Assembly (NCBI RefSeq): GCF_901709675.1
Contig: NC_051094.1
Location: forward strand, 18,662,001 to 18,726,000
DNA: 64,000 bases
Source: Syngnathus acus
Taxonomy: Eukaryota > Chordata > Actinopteri > Syngnathiformes > Syngnathidae
Reading direction: 5' to 3'
Part shown: positions 41,596 to 54,208 of the stretch, piece after piece
How positions within the stretch are numbered: position 1 is the stretch's first letter
Layout: the number at the start of each line of letters is the position of its first letter
The notes under the pieces: generated by a model
Database searches by the model: none
What the model saw: the letters and a program-made list of their open reading frames with translations, nothing else
What the model was told of the DNA's origin: nothing
Translations under genes and position numbers: made by a program

Positions 41596-42166
41596 CCGTT
41601 TTTTCCATGTATAATGCGCAAAATTTAACTAATTTATTGTCCTAAAATCTGGGGTGCGCATTATACATACATTATACATACAATTATTTTTTGTATTTTT
41701 TTATTTTTTTATTATTTTTTGACACGTCAGCTATATAAAGAGCGAGAGTTCAGTTCTCTACCTAAATGCGTATTACAGGTAATATTTTATTTCACAACAC
41801 TTTGCCTTGTTCCTTTCCTCTCTGCTGTTCACTTCAAACACGCTCCATACGAACACAATGCTCTCGTATCAGACGCTTGCTCGATCACCTGCTCGTTTGC
41901 TGTCACAATGTACCCTACACAAATCCGAAACATTTCTTCGCTATCGAGTTTGCTAGCGCATGCGCAGTGATACTGACCGGCAGAATAACAACCGGTTGTT
42001 CCCAAAGATGATCTTTTTTCTGAAATAATTTTACGTTTACGGACTTAAGTAGGAGTCAAAATTTGGGTGCGTATTATACATGGGTACAGGCTTTTTTCCA
42101 GCATCGACATGCCATTTTTAGGGTGCGTATTATACACGGGGGCGCATTATACATGGAAAAAAACGG
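41596..42166 (+). mobile_element. Non-autonomous DNA transposon with CCGTTTTTTCCATGTATAAT TIR, copy 2
   Basis: Same family as 17183-18356, flanked by TA on both sides. It lacks the SINE and the ~360-bp stretch found in copy 1, and shares the GTACCCTACACAAATCCG and TTACGGACTTAAGTA segments. Confidence 0.8.
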
Positions 42167-42752
42167 TAGTTTTTTTATATTTAGATATATTTTGTCATTT
42201 CAAAACTATTTGTCAAGGGTAACATTTGCCAAAATGTTAGCTGTTGAAACAGATAAGTCAATGTGGATTTTTATTTTCAAACAATTTACCACAAATAGGA
42301 CAAATCAGCCCCTCCGTGAGTCGTCACCTTACCGTGGTGGAGGTGTTTGCGTGTCCCAATGATCCTAGGAGCCATGTTGTCTGGGGTTTCATGCCCCTGG
42401 TAGGGTCACCCATGGCAAAAGGGTCCTAGGTGAGGGGCCAGACAAAGCACGGCTCAAAAAGCCCCTTATGACGAAAATGACATACAGATTCAGATTTCCC
42501 TCGCCTGGACGCGGGTCACCGGGGCCCCCCTCTGGAGCCAGGCCTGGAGGTGGGGGTCTAAGGCGAGCGTCTGATGGCCGTGCCTTCGCCCATGGGGTCC
42601 GGCCGGGCACAGCCCGAAAAGGAAACATGGGTCCCCCTTTCCATGGGCTCACCACCTGTGGGAGGGGCCAAAGGGGTCGGGTGCATTGTGAGCTGGGCGG
42701 CGGCCAAAGGCAGGGACCTTGGCAGTCCGATCCCCGGCTGCAGAAGCTGGCT

Positions 42753-43062
42753 CTTAAAGATTAAAGACCCAATGATCGTCACACACACATCTGGGCGTGG
42801 TGAAATTTGTCTTCTACATTTAACCCATCCCCATGTGATTTTAATCCATCCCCTGGGGGAGAGGGGAGCAGTGAGCAACAGCGGTGCCGCGCTCTAGAAT
42901 CATTTGGTGATCTAACCCCCCAATTCCAACCCTTAATGCTGAGTGCCAAGCAGGGAGGCAATGGGTCCCATTTTTATAGTCTTTGGTATGACCCGGCCGG
43001 GGTTTGAACCCACAACCTTCCAGTCTCAGGGCGGACACTCTACCACTAGGCCACTGAGCTGA
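42753..43062 (-). mobile_element. tRNA-derived SINE inside Rex3 copy C
   Basis: A near-identical copy of the SINE at 7647-7949, complete with the tRNA-like head at 43062. It splits the Rex3 sequence between AAGCTGGCTCTT and ACATGGAATGTC, which is continuous in the other copies apart from three bases. Confidence 0.9.
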
Positions 43063-43790
43063 CATGGAATGTCACCTCTCTGGCTGGAAAGGAGCCCGAG
43101 CTAGTGTGCGAGGCAGAAACGTTCCGACTAGACATAGTCGGACTTGCCTCCACACACAGTTTGGGTACTGGTACAAGCCCTCTCAAGAGGGGCTGGACTC
43201 TCTTCCACTCTGAAGTTGCCCATGGTGAGAGGCGTCGAGCAGGTGTGGGTATACTTGTTGCCCCCAGGCTGGGCGCCTGCACATTGGGGTTCACTCCGGT
43301 GAACGAGAGGGTAGCCTCCTTCCGCCTTCGGGTGGGGGGGACGGGTCCTGACTGTTGTTTGTGTCTATGCACCAAACCCTTCTTGGAGTCCCTGGAGGAA
43401 GTGCTGGAGAGCGCTCCTTCTGGGGACTCTATCGTTCTACTGGGTGACTTCAATGCTCACGTGGGCAATAACAGTGAGACCTGGAAGGGCATGATTGGGA
43501 TGAACGCCCCCCCCCCGATCTGAACCCGAGCGGTGTTCTATTATTGGAATTCTGTGCTCGACACGGATTGTCAATAATGAACACCATGTTCAAGCATAAG
43601 GGTGTCCATGTGTGCATTTGGCACCAGGACACCCTAGGCCGCAGTTCGATGATCGACTTTGTAGTCGTGTCTTCGGATTTGCGGCCGCATGTTTTGGACA
43701 CTCGGATGAAGAGAGGGCCGGAGCTGTCAACTGATCACCACCTGGTGGTGGGTTGGATCCGATGGTGGGGGAAGAGGCCGGTCCGACCTG
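43063..43790 (+). pseudogene. Rex3-like AP endonuclease, copy C
   Basis: The frame begins [14 protein letters not shown] after the SINE. It keeps [12 protein letters not shown]. It has a frame change near 43357 (loss of part of the VCVYAPNGS region) and another near 43510 in a C run. It ends with the STDHHLV motif. Confidence 0.8.
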
Positions 43791-45604
43791 GCAGACCCAA
43801 ACGCTCTGTGAGGGTCTGCTGGGAACGTCTGGCAGAATCCCCTGTCAGGAAGAGCTTCATCTCCCACCTCCGGCAGAGCCCACCTCAGGTCCGAGTGGAC
43901 CATGTTCCGCGCCTCCATTGTTGAGGCAGCCGACCAGAGCTGTGGCCGTAAGGTCGTTGGTGCCTGTCGTGGCGGCAATCCCCGAACCCGCTGGTGGACA
44001 CCGGTAGTAAGGGATGCCGTCAAGCTGAAGAAGGAGTCCTATTGGGTCGTTTTGGCCTGCGGGATTTCGGAGGCAGCTGACAGGTACCGGATGGCCAAGC
44101 GGAACGCGGCTTCGGCGGTTGCTGAGGCAAAAACCCGGGCGTGGGAGAAGTTTGGCGAGGCCATGGAGAATGACTACGGACGGCTTCGAGGAAATTCTGG
44201 TCCACCATCCGGCGTCTCAGGAGGGGGAAGCAGTGCACCGTCAACACTGTTTACAGTGGAGATGGCGTGCTGCTGACCTCGACTCGGGACGTCGTGAGTT
44301 GGTGGGGAGAATACTTCGAAGACCTCCTCAATTCCACCTACACGCCTTCCATTGTGGAAGCAGGGCCTGGAGACTCTGAAGTGGACTCTCCAATCTCTGG
44401 GGTCGAAGTCACTGAGGTAGTTGAAAAACTCCTCTGTGGCAGGGCCCCGGGGATGGATGAGATCTGCCCGGAGTTCTTAAAGGCTCTGGATGTTGTAGGG
44501 CTGTCATGGCTGACAAGGTCTATTCAGGGGTGCTGGAAAGGAGGGTCCATAGGGAGGTCGAACCTCGGATTCAGGAGGAGCAGTGTGGCTTTCGTCCTGG
44601 CCGTGGAACAGTGGACCAGCTCTACGCCCTCGGCAGGATCCTCGAGGGGACATGGGAGTTCGCCCAACCAGTCCACATGTGTTTTGTGGACTTAGAGAAG
44701 GCGTTCGACCGTGTCCCTCGGGAGGTTCTGTGGAGAGTGCTTCGGGAGTACGGGGTGCCGAGCCAACTGATAAGGGCGGTTCAGTACCTGTATCACCGAT
44801 GCCAGAGTTTGGTCCGCATTTCCGGCAGTAAGTCGGATTCGTTCCCAGTGAGGGTTGGACTCCGCCAAGGCTGCCTGCCCTTTGTCACCGATTCTGTTCA
44901 TAATTTTTATGGACAGAATTTGTAGGCACAGCCGAGGCGTTGAGGGGGTCCGGTTTGGGGACCTCAGCATCGCGTCTCTGCTTTTTGCAGACGATGTGGT
45001 GCTGTTGGCTTCTTCAAGCCGTGATCTCCAGCTCTCACTGGAGCGGTTCGCAGCCGAGTGTGAAGCGGTCGGGATGAGGGTCACCACCGAGTCCATGGTC
45101 CTTGGTCGGAAAAGGGTGGAATGCCCTCTCCAAATCGGGGATGAGATCCTGCCCCAAGTGGAGGAGTTCAAGTACCTTGGGGTCTTGTTCACGAGTGAGG
45201 GGAGGATGGAGCGCGAGATCAACAGGCGGATCGGTGCAGCGTCGGCTGTAATGCGGACTCTTTACCGGTCCGTCGTGGTAAAGAGAGAGCTGAGCCAAAA
45301 GGCAAAGCTCTCAATTTACCGGTCGATTTACGCTCCTACCCTCACCTATGGTCACGAGCTATGGGTCGTGACCGAAAGAACGAGATCCCGGATACAAGCG
45401 GCCGGAATGAGTTTCCTCCGCAAGATGTCCAGGCTCTCCCTTAGAGATAAGGTGAGAAGCTCGGTCATCTGGGAGAGACTCGGAGTAGAGTCGCTGCTCC
45501 TCCACGTTGAGATGAGCCAGATGAGGTGGCTCGGGCATCTCATCAGGATGCCTCCTGGGGAGGTGTTCCGGGCATGTCCCACCGGTAGCAGACCCCATGG
45601 ATGA
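43791..45604 (+). pseudogene. Rex3-like reverse transcriptase, copy C (multiple frameshifts and a deletion)
   Basis: FVDLEKAFDRVPREVLW and an intact LLFADDVVLLASS motif are present. Frame changes occur near 43885, 44190, 44500 and 44870. Near 44512 about 120-130 bp present in copies A and B are missing (the segment before the KVYSGVLERR motif). The copy is inactive. Confidence 0.82.
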
Positions 45605-45810
45605 CCCAGGACGGGCTGGAGAGACTATGTCTCAGCTGGCCAGGGAATGTCTTGGGATCCCCCTGGATGAGCTGGATGAAGTGGCTGGGGAGAGGGAAGT
45701 CTGGGAGTTCCTCCTAAAGCTGCTGCCCCCACGACCCGACCCCGGATAAGCGGAAGAAGATGGATGGATGGATGGATGGATGGATGGATGGATGGATGAG
45801 GACAAATCAG

Positions 45811-46257
45811 ACAGCCAATGTGGCCAGTGACTATAATGTCACCAGCCAATCAGAATTTCCAATAGCCATTTTCTTCATATTTTAGCTCTGCTGTTTTTAT
45901 CTACCTACCGCACACTATACCTCCCAGTTCAGATTAGCAAGAGGTGCAGTGTGTGTTTACAGTATGCCCGTTGTGGAAACACACACTAGCTTGGTACAGA
46001 AAATACTTTACGTACATATGCTAATGTTTGATGGTTATTTTCATTTGAGTTGACCCAACATTTAGTTGTTAGCAGAGGTGGGCATTCAGTCCCAGGATTC
46101 ATCTGACGCAGGACCATTTTGTGGACAATGGATGAGAAAATAAAAAAATAAAAAACAAGGACAGACAGAAGTGATTTTTCATCTGTCCGTGTCGATCGAC
46201 CATTTCGGAAGTCTGCCAAACATAGTTTCCGAAACAAGCTCCTTTGTCTCACATATA
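45811..46257. other. No gene seen
   Basis: Unremarkable sequence between two mobile elements. A reverse-strand frame here has no domain. Confidence 0.4.
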
Positions 46258-47851
46258 CAGGACTGTCTCAGAAAATTAGAATATTGTGATTAAGTTCTTT
46301 ATTTTCTGTAATGCAATTACAAAAAAGAAAACATCATTTATTCTGGATTCATTACAAGTCAACTGAAATATTGCAAGCCTTTTATTATTTTAATATAGCT
46401 GATTATGGCTTACATCTTAGGAAAACTCAAAAATCCTTTCTCAAAATATTAGAATATTTCCTCAGACCACGTAAAAAAAAAGATTTATAAGAGCAAAACA
46501 AAATCAAACATTTGAAAATGTCCATTAATGCACTCAGTACTTGGTTGGGAATCCTTTTGTACGGATTACTGCATCATTGCGGCGTGGCATGGAGGCAATC
46601 AGCCTGTGGCATTGCTAAGGTGTTATGGATGCCCAGGATGCTTCAATAGCGGCCTTTAGCTCATTTGCATTGTTGGGTCTGGTGTCTTTCAGCTTCTTCT
46701 TCACAATACCCCACAAATTCTCTATGGGGTTCAGGTCAGGAGAATTGGTTGGCCAATCGAGGACAGTAATGCCGTGATCAGTAAACTCTTTACACTGGTA
46801 GTTTTGGCACTGTGGGCAGGTGCCAGATCATGCTGGAAAATGAAAATCATCATCTCCATAGAGCTTTTCAGCAGACGGAAGCATGTAGTGCTCTAAAATC
46901 TGCATTTACTCTGGACTTGATGAAACAGTGGACCAACACCAGCAGCTGACATGGCTCCCCAAACCATCGCTGACTGTGGGAACTTCACACTGGATTTCAA
47001 GCAACTTGGATTTTGCTCCTCTCCAGCCGTTCTCCAGACTCTGGCACCTTGACTTCCAAATGAAATACAAAACTTGCTTTCGTCTGAAAAGAGGACTTTG
47101 GACCACTCTGCAACTGTCCAGTGCTTCTTTTCCATAGCCCAAGTCAGACGCTTCTTCCGTTGTCTTGAGTTCAGAAGTGGCTTGACCATGGGAATACGGC
47201 TATTGTAGCCTATTTCCCGGACACGTCTATGAACAGTGGCTTTTGATACCAGGACTCCAGCTTCAGTCCACTGTCTTTGAAGCTCCCCCAAATTCTGGAA
47301 GCGACTCTTCTTCACAATGCTGTTAAGGGTGCGGTCATCTCTCTTGGTTCTGCAGCATTTCCTGCCACATTTCCCCCTTCCAACAGGCTTTTTGTGGATG
47401 TGCTTGAAACTGCACTCTGTGAACAGCTTGCTCTTTGAGAATTTTTTTTTTGTGTCTTACCCTCCTGGTGGAGGGTGTCAATGATGGTCCTCTGGACAGC
47501 AGTCAGATCAGCAGTCTTCCCCGTGCTTGTGATTTAGTTTACTGAACCAAGCTGAGTGTTTTTCAAGGCTCAGGAATCCCTTGCTGGTGTTTCGAGTTAA
47601 TTAGACGATTCAAATGATTAGTTGAATACCCTACTAGTATACTTTTTCATGATATTCTAATATTTTGAGATAGGATATTTGAGTTTCCTTAAGCTGTATG
47701 CCATAATCACCAAAATTAAAATAATAAAAGGCTTGCAATATTTCAGTTGATTTGTAATGAATCCAGAATGTATGACATTTTTGTTTTTTTAATTGCATTA
47801 CAGAAAATAAAGAACTTTATCACAATATTCTAATTTTCTGAGACAGTCCTG
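46258..47851 (-). mobile_element. Tc1-like transposon with ~200-bp inverted repeats
   Basis: Both ends start CAGGACTGTCTCAGAAAATT and are flanked by TA. The inverted repeats extend for about 200 bp (to TCTCAAAATATTAGAATAT) with scattered mismatches. It holds a broken transposase on the - strand. Total 1594 bp, usual for Tc1-type elements. Confidence 0.93.
46541..47315 (-). pseudogene. Tc1-like transposase (DDE), frameshifted
   Basis: The upstream frame (47315-46893) has a helix-turn-helix-like TVHRRVREIGYNSRIPMVKP and the first catalytic motif in KVLFSDESKF. Further on, in another frame (about 46790-46670), the region PTNSPDLNPIENLWG carries the last catalytic glutamate of a DD34E triad. Between them frame changes near 46890 and 46800 destroy the protein. 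The start of the protein before residue 1 of this frame is also lost. Confidence 0.85.
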
Positions 47852-48267
47852 TAAGTAAAGTAGAAGGGAAAAAAAAGCTATGTTCTGATCGTATATAAAT
47901 GTTATCACGGAAGAAGTAAATTGAGTGGATGTGAATAGTGAACTGGCCAGCTAATGCTAAATGTTTATTAATATGAATTACAAAACCTCTGCCGTAAGCC
48001 TCTCTCTCTCTCATACCATAATGAATAGCAAAAACTTAAAGCCGTTTTTTTCCAGAGAGAATGTCTTCTTATCTTTAGGATGTCGCTGATGGCCACAATA
48101 TTTTATGGCCAATATATTTTCTATGAGACCAAAATAACAGACTTGGATTTGATGATATCCTTGGCTGCAATGAAGAGTGGGGTATTGATTAAAGCAAGTA
48201 ATTTTAAACTTAAAACATTTTGGTGTTATTGCAGCTATTATGACTGCCTTTGTGTGACTGATGAGTG
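47852..48267. other. No gene seen
   Basis: Unremarkable A+T-rich sequence. Confidence 0.4.
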
Positions 48268-48269
48268 TA

Positions 48270-48305
<36 letters not shown>

Positions 48306-48353
48306 TGTGTGTGTGTGTGTGCGTGCGTGTGTGTGTGTGCGTGTGTGTGTGTG
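48268..48353. repeat. (GT)n microsatellite
   Basis: About 86 bp of GT repeats with a few GC and AT interruptions. The frame reading through it as C-V-C-V is a repeat artefact. Confidence 0.95.
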
Positions 48354-50017
48354 ACCTGTGTATGCAGAGAGATGGTCTGAACGAGGAAGGTCCGAGCGAC
48401 AGTGTTTGTGGTTGTCTACTAGGAGTGGATAAGAAAGAACAAGAGAATATTAAGTCAGGTGGAAGACGCAAAAGAGTGCCACATAAACTAGGACTGCAGT
48501 GTAACCCCTGCCTTCTTGTGGTGTGTGTGATGTTGGGCCACTGGACTAAACCTGCTGATGACGTGTGACAACCACGACCCCGTATGCGACTACAGCCTTG
48601 TAGAAACAACTCCCCTGCGTCCCCCGAGTATGGTTAGGTGGCAAGCTGAAACGTATAACACAAGCTAACATAAGTATAACATAAGTGAGGCTTTGTAAAG
48701 TTCTTTGGCAGCCACTGTTTGGAGTACATACTGTCACATAGTATATGTATGCCACTATTTTAATCAAATTAGATTTCTCATCTTTTCGGTTATGACTTTT
48801 TGTTTTTTTAATACAGACTGACGACAGATGACTGATGACGGAAGCCCTTTTAAAATGACAAGGACTGAAGGGTGAAGGTACAATTACGAGGACTGGGAGG
48901 GAAGGGTGCCCTGGTCGTCATTGAAGGACAGAGGACGGACAGACAAAATTTGGTAAAGTGTCCACCTCTGGTTGTTAGATATGTCAGAGTTGGAAAAAAG
49001 GTATTATTTTATTTACCTCATCAGATAATGACACACAAGATGGGCCCATCTTGTGATGCCTCTGAGGAAGGCTACAGGGAGTAGCCGAAACATTTAAAGT
49101 AGGTATAGACTTTCCTTGTCTGACTAAAAGAACCGTCTAAAATAATAACAGATCATTGTAGTCTATGGATAGACACTTTTATTCCGTGCAGCAGAAAAAT
49201 GGCTGTAAGCAGATTTATAGCTGAAGCTACAAATGTGTTTCTATTGCACAAATATGTATTGTGCCGTGCATACTTGTTTTTCTTCTATTTGCATAATGGT
49301 GTGTGTAAAATCCAATCCTAAAATAAATGCCTTGCTTGTTAGCATAAGGAGGCCAAGTCCCATGAGTATTCTCTTCACATAGTTATTATATTTACTCCAG
49401 ACCAGTCATGCCTAAGTGCTGTACAGAAGCATATATCCAGACCAGTGTGAGCCCAATTACAGGCATTATCTCATTCACTATTGTAAGGGTCTGTTGTGCC
49501 ATGTTCCATTTATTTAATTAGGCTTTTCACTTATTACAAAAACCCCATATATGTGTTGGTAGAACTCAGACTCAGGTGTTTTGCTGTATTCAAATTCTGT
49601 ATGTAATGGGTGTTTCTGATCTATAGCAATTTGTCAGCAATTAGACCTGAAGATTACATTTTTGGAGCACTAATCAAACCAGTATGCTAAAACATTCCTT
49701 ACATTGCTAAGCCTCTATCTGTTCCAATTTAACTTGATGGATCAAATCAGCCTTCTGTTCCTGGCTTCCACTTCACCTAATTTGCATTTTATATTGTTAA
49801 ATCAAATTAAGCACCAATAGCTTTTAACATGATTGACCGTGGTCAGAGCAATTCAGGTATTTTTTTTCCCCTCACAGCAGAAAATAAAACCAATTTTAAT
49901 TGGCAGAATAGTGAGGCTGGCTCCAGTTCCATTCAGCTTTTCACATTCACTCAGCTAATTGAAAAGGCTTTGCCTATTTTTCCTTGTTTGCAAGGGTAAT
50001 TAAAAATACAAGCTTCC
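48354..50017. other. No gene seen
   Basis: Mostly single-copy sequence. A small hairpin GGCTACAGGGAGTAGCC near 49068 is followed by GAAACATTT. No frame has recognisable content. Confidence 0.4.
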
Positions 50018-50071
50018 AAATAAATAAATGAATAAATAAATAAATACATAAATAAACGGTAGAAGAGGGAA

Positions 50072-50117
<46 letters not shown>
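50018..50117. repeat. (AAAT)n microsatellite
   Basis: About 100 bp of AAATAAATAAAT with one interruption near 50057-50070. Confidence 0.95.
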
Positions 50118-50120
<3 letters not shown>

Positions 50121-50312
50121 CCATGGCCAAATCTGCAATGATAAGTAGTTCGGAAGAAGACAAATAAATAACATTTCCTATCCTACCTACCCCCGCTTTT
50201 TTAACCATGCTTCCTCGTTATGCAGACCATCCTGTATGTTTAATTTACCTTTAGTTAACAGTCTTCGATTGGAAATTAATCAATAGGTCAGGATATTTGT
50301 TTAGCTCAAATA

Positions 50313-51598
50313 CCGTATTTTCTGGACTATAAGTCGCTCCGGAGTACAAGTTGCACCAGCCATGAGTTGCATAATAAAGAAGAAAAAAACATGCGTAAGT
50401 CACACCAGAGTACAAGACTGTCACGACTCGTCCCCGGTCATTACATTGTGTGTACATTTTGTCATAGTTTCTGTTCGCGTGTCTGTGTGCTCGCCCCTCC
50501 CCTCCTGTGTGCCCATGATCAGTCACCTCACATGCCTCTCGTTGCATGTCTTGTATTTAAGTCCTGTCTGCCTGTCACTCCCTGTCGGATTGTTCTTGTT
50601 TCCCGTTGTTTTGTCTCGTCTTTCTGTTCGGTTAGTTTTTCTGCAAGTTGGTCTGTCCATCTGTCGGTTACCCCTGTCACTCTGCCTCCGTTAAGTTATG
50701 TTAGTTTGCCGGTTCTGTTGGTTTGTTCCCCTCATCCTCCCTTCCAACTCCCTTTTCCCTCAATAAACCCTGGTCCAAGCTGCAGTTGGTCGCCCTGCTC
50801 CATTCCCTCCGTGACAAAGTCGCATTTTTGGGAGAACTTAATTTGACAAAATCCAACACCAAGGACAGACATGAACAGGCAACAACAGGCTAAACGATAC
50901 GGTATGCTAACGTTACATAAACTCAAACGAGGAGCTGAGAACGTGCCTGACGTAACATTAACAGTTATTCAAATAACTATAACATAAATAACACGTTTAT
51001 CAAACCATCCGTGTCACTCCAAATCATTAAATCCATCGAAATCTTCGTCCTTTGTGTAAGAAAACGCCGCTTCTGCATCCGCCGCTGACATCGGACTATT
51101 TGTGAGTTGCAGTTCAAATTATTCCACAGGCCTATAGAACTATATATAATCTATCTATCAAATAACTATAACATAAATAAAAACAATTTTATCGGACCCT
51201 CCGTGTCACTCCAAATCATTAAATCCATCGAAATCTCCTTTCTCTGTGTCACTTAAAAAAAAAAACTATCCGTGTCACTCCAAATCATTAAATTCAACGA
51301 GATCTTCGTCATCTGTGTCAATCTTTGTCCTCTGTGTTATGAACAATGCCTGACTCCGGAAGTCACTGAATGGATTCAGACTCATTGTCAGTTGCGGTTC
51401 CAATTATTCCACAGGCCTAGTGCGTCCTCATCCGGTTTAAAGTGGAAATAACGTGATGTGATCAACTGTACTAGTAAGTAAACAATGTGTTAATGATCAA
51501 GTAATAATGTATTAATAATTTCACATATAAGTTGCTCCTAAGTCGCACCACCAGCCAAACTATGAAATAAACTGCGACTTGTAGTCTGGAAAATACGG
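50313..51598 (-). mobile_element. TIR element, copy 2 of the 9526 family, holding a solo LTR
   Basis: TIRs CCGTATTTTCTGGACTATAA and, in reverse, CCGTATTTTCCAGACTACAA are flanked by TA. Tail-coding units (DEDFDGFNDLE on the - strand) lie near 51020-51060 and 51215-51310. The solo LTR at 50419-50816 splits it. Confidence 0.78.
50414..50821 (+). mobile_element. Solo LTR, copy 1 (398 bp), 5-bp target duplication
   Basis: The LTR is 50419-50816, starting TGTCACGACTCG and ending CTCCGTGACA. AAGAC before and AAGTC after differ at one base. A TATTTAAG box and a CAATAAACCCTGG poly(A) signal are present. It is probably of a Ty3/Gypsy family by its ends, but no internal region is here to prove that. 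Confidence 0.82.
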
Positions 51599-51600
51599 TA

Positions 51601-51938
51601 ATCATATTGAAAAAACAACCAGGCAGGCTGTCCAAAGACAGGAGTCAGGAGTCAAGCATTTTACTCCAGTTTGCAAATCTGACATACCATATTTTCTGCA
51701 CCATACTGCGCACTTCAAAGCCATTCATTTTCTCAAAAACCAAAGGTGCGCCCTTTGAAAAAGGTGCAACTTTTATGTGGACTGAATTCCAAAATCTGTA
51801 AATGTTGTGTGGCTGCCGTACAGGGACATAATATGTAGATGTAATATATACACCCGATGAAGCAATCAGAGGACATTAAGTTGTACGTAATATATACTAC
51901 ATAGATCGGGGCAGTAAACCAATCAGAGAACTGTACGT
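51601..51938. other. Possible pogo-like terminal remnant, no gene
   Basis: At 51687 TA|CCATATTTTCTGCACCATA and nearby GGTGCGCCCTTTGAAAAAGG resemble a TIR end of a related family. No partner end was found. Confidence 0.4.
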
Positions 51939-52213
51939 CAGGGGTGTCCAAACTTTTTGCAAAGCGGGCCAGATTTGGTTAGATGAAATTGTACATTCAC
52001 ACCGACATTCCTCGAACCATTATCATTGTAAATGAACTTGTAAATATGTAACTATATCCTTTGCTGTCTGCAGATAGGTAGGTTGATATTGCAAATGAGA
52101 ATCTATTGTCAATTGCACTACCAGAAACATTAAAGATTAAAATAATAATACATTAAATACAAATGAAAATTTTATGAAATTTGAATGATTTTTTATTAGA
52201 TGTATTAAGTTGT
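51939..52213 (+). mobile_element. hAT-type left end
   Basis: CAGGGGTGTCCAAACTTTTT followed by GCGGGCCAGATTTGG is a typical hAT end. The sequence after it is not recognisable and the right end is not found. Confidence 0.5.
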
Positions 52214-52584
52214 TGTCATGACTCGCCCCTCCTGTGTGCTCATGTCCGTGGTTTCTGTCTGTGTGCTCGCCCCTCCCCTCCTGTGTGCCCATGATTTGTG
52301 TAATCACACGCACCTGCCTCTCGTTACCTGTGTCTTATTTAAGTTCTGTTTGCGTGTCACTCTCTGTCGGAGCATTGCACGAGATGTGCGGACCATGCAT
52401 GTCTCACTGTCACGCGGTTTGTTTTGTTCCTGTCTTTTGTTTCACGCTTTGGCGGTCTGTCCTTTTGGTTTTGCTTAGTCACGTCAGTTTGCCGGGTTTG
52501 TCCTTTGGTTTCTGCAATAAACCCTGGTCCAAGCTGCATTTGGTCGTCCTCGCTCCATTCCTCCACCCCGTTCCTGACAGTTGT
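52209..52584 (+). mobile_element. Solo LTR, copy 2 (366 bp), perfect 5-bp target duplication
   Basis: GTTGT lies at 52209-52213 and 52580-52584, around an LTR from TGTCATGACTCG to TCCTGACA (52214-52579). A TATTTAAG box and CAATAAACCCTGG are present. It has a short internal duplication of the CTCGCCCCTCC segment at its start. Confidence 0.87.
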
Positions 52585-52822
52585 TTCATTATTGGTATTG
52601 TATTAATGAGAAGGATGATATTGGTGTTTCGACTGCAGTAGACAGGCCAGGTTGTATCATGTCAGATCTTTAATCCAAATTAAATCATTCTCCATTTTAT
52701 CTTTTTTATTTCAACTTCATACGCAACAAATTACTTCATAATCGCAAAATAATAATCCATAGTCTTTTTGTTGTTTGCGATCATTGTGAATGGGCGGCGC
52801 GGACGCGTAGTAGTGTGGAGAG
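52585..52822. other. No gene seen
   Basis: Short unremarkable stretch between mobile elements. Confidence 0.4.
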
Positions 52823-53657
52823 CAGACCTGGATAAAATACGGCCCGTGGGCCACATCCGGCCCTTTGTGCGTCCCTGTCCGGCCCGCATGAGGCCAATCG
52901 TAAATTATATTTGATTACAACTTAATTTAAAAAATAAAAATAAAAAAAATCTGTGTCGAGCGTGCAATACAACTGTTTTGCTTTTATTTTGAAAGGCGTC
53001 GCACTTCCATGTAGCGTACGTGTATGTGAGCTGTGCGTGAAGGTGAACAGTGCGAAGTAATGCTGCCCGAGAAATGTGTGCTGACCCTCAGAAAAGAAAA
53101 GTTGACAAGGAGCGCCGTGTTTTCAACAAGACATGGACTGCCAAGTATTTCTTTACAGAAATGAAAGGTAAAGCCGTGTGCCTGATTTGTGGTACACAGG
53201 TCGCTGTGTTTAAAGAATATAATTTGAGTCGCCACTACACGACCAAGCATGAGAAAAAATACATCTGTCTGATAAACAGCGCGCATCAGAGGCTGATGCA
53301 TTGCTAGCAAAACTGCAAGCCCAACAAGGGCTTTTTATCAAACTTCACACCCAGAGATGCAGCGGCTTTGTCATTTGAGGAAAAGTTAAAGAAGTTAAGA
53401 ATAAATTGTACTGATTAATGATTGTTTTTTTTATTTGACCTATACACCACAATTTCACATAGCTTAATATAAATATAAACAGAATAATTGTATTCTTCTA
53501 ATTACCAGTACCAGCTATTTAAAATAAATAATTTAGTGCATTTTACAATGGAAGAAAATTGAGCAGGTTTAAGTTATCGTAGGTGTGGCCCTCTGACACA
53601 ACTCAGGTTTTTCATGTGGCCCCTTGTAAAAATTAATTGCCCACCCCTGGTGTAGAG
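52815..53657 (+). mobile_element. hAT element (BED-finger type), internally deleted, with 8-bp target duplication
   Basis: The element is 52823-53649. GTGGAGAG before and GTGTAGAG after match at 7 of 8 positions. The ends are CAGACCTGGATAAAATACGG and, in reverse, CAGGGGTGGGCAATTAATTT. It encodes only the transposase N-terminus. Confidence 0.85.
53074..53307 (+). pseudogene. hAT transposase N-terminus with BED-type zinc finger
   Basis: The frame MCADPQKRKVDKERRVFNKT continues into WTAKYFFTEMKGKAVCLICG and LSRHYTTKHEKKY. C-x2-C and H-x4-H spacing fits the BED finger of GTF2IRD2/ZBED-like hAT transposases. After residue 60 the frame is lost. A related frame continues as LLAKLQAQQGLFIKLHT with a further shift, then stops. 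There is no catalytic domain. Confidence 0.8.
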
Positions 53658-54071
53658 TTTGTATGACGTTGACAGCTCTCACCAGTAGTCAGTGTTTTTT
53701 TTTTTTTTAACCCTTTCCCTGTGCAGTGTCACTTGCAGCGTCTTTGATTTTAGCGTCGCCTTAGTCCTTGGTGTGCGGACATTTGAATGGGGAAGTGTCT
53801 GTGTCACTGATTATCTTGAAAATGAACACTTGTGTGCGCGTGAACTGGGAAGGGACAGCGGAGACACCCTCGCAACCGATCACGAGCGCTGGCTTATGTG
53901 CGCGTTCCCGTTCAGACGAGTTTCATTTTTATGGCTCGCTCTGTGGCGCGCAGGTCCCCGCAACAGTGCCAGCGGGCCACTTATTATTGATTTTATGACT
54001 CAATGCTTCGGGCCGTTGTAAATCAGGCCCGCTCCTGTAGGTAAAACATAAAATATGTACCTTTGCTGGAA
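53658..54071. other. No gene recognised; one open frame
   Basis: A 109-residue frame (53692-54021) has no known domain, and its start is in a T run. Confidence 0.35.
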
Positions 54072-54208
54072 TTGATAAATAAATACTTTGTGCAAAGCAA
54101 ACAGCATTAGGACCCTCTAAAATGGCATCGACAAAGAGAGATGCTAATGAGGCACAATTCAAACTTTCTGGAAAGCCGGGATTATTTCCAAAGAGCAACG
54201 TGACAATG
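54072..54208 (+). repeat. Interspersed repeat shared with 15525-15662
   Basis: See the copy at 15525. Here the frame from ATGGCATCGACAAAG is open for about 30 codons and ends TMTRQ. Confidence 0.65.

Larger units (their letters stand above)
42297..45810 (+). mobile_element. Rex3-like LINE, copy C, with 12-bp target duplication
   Basis: AGGACAAATCAG at 42297-42308 is repeated at 45799-45810. The element spans 42309-45798, from CCCCTCCGTGAGTCGTCACC to a (GATG)n tail. It is full length but has many indels, so it is older than copy B. A SINE is inserted at 42753-43062. Confidence 0.93.

Noticed and set aside
48080-48568. 162-codon + frame
   Set aside because: Its core is the (GT)n microsatellite read as C-V repeats; the flanks have no homology I recognise.
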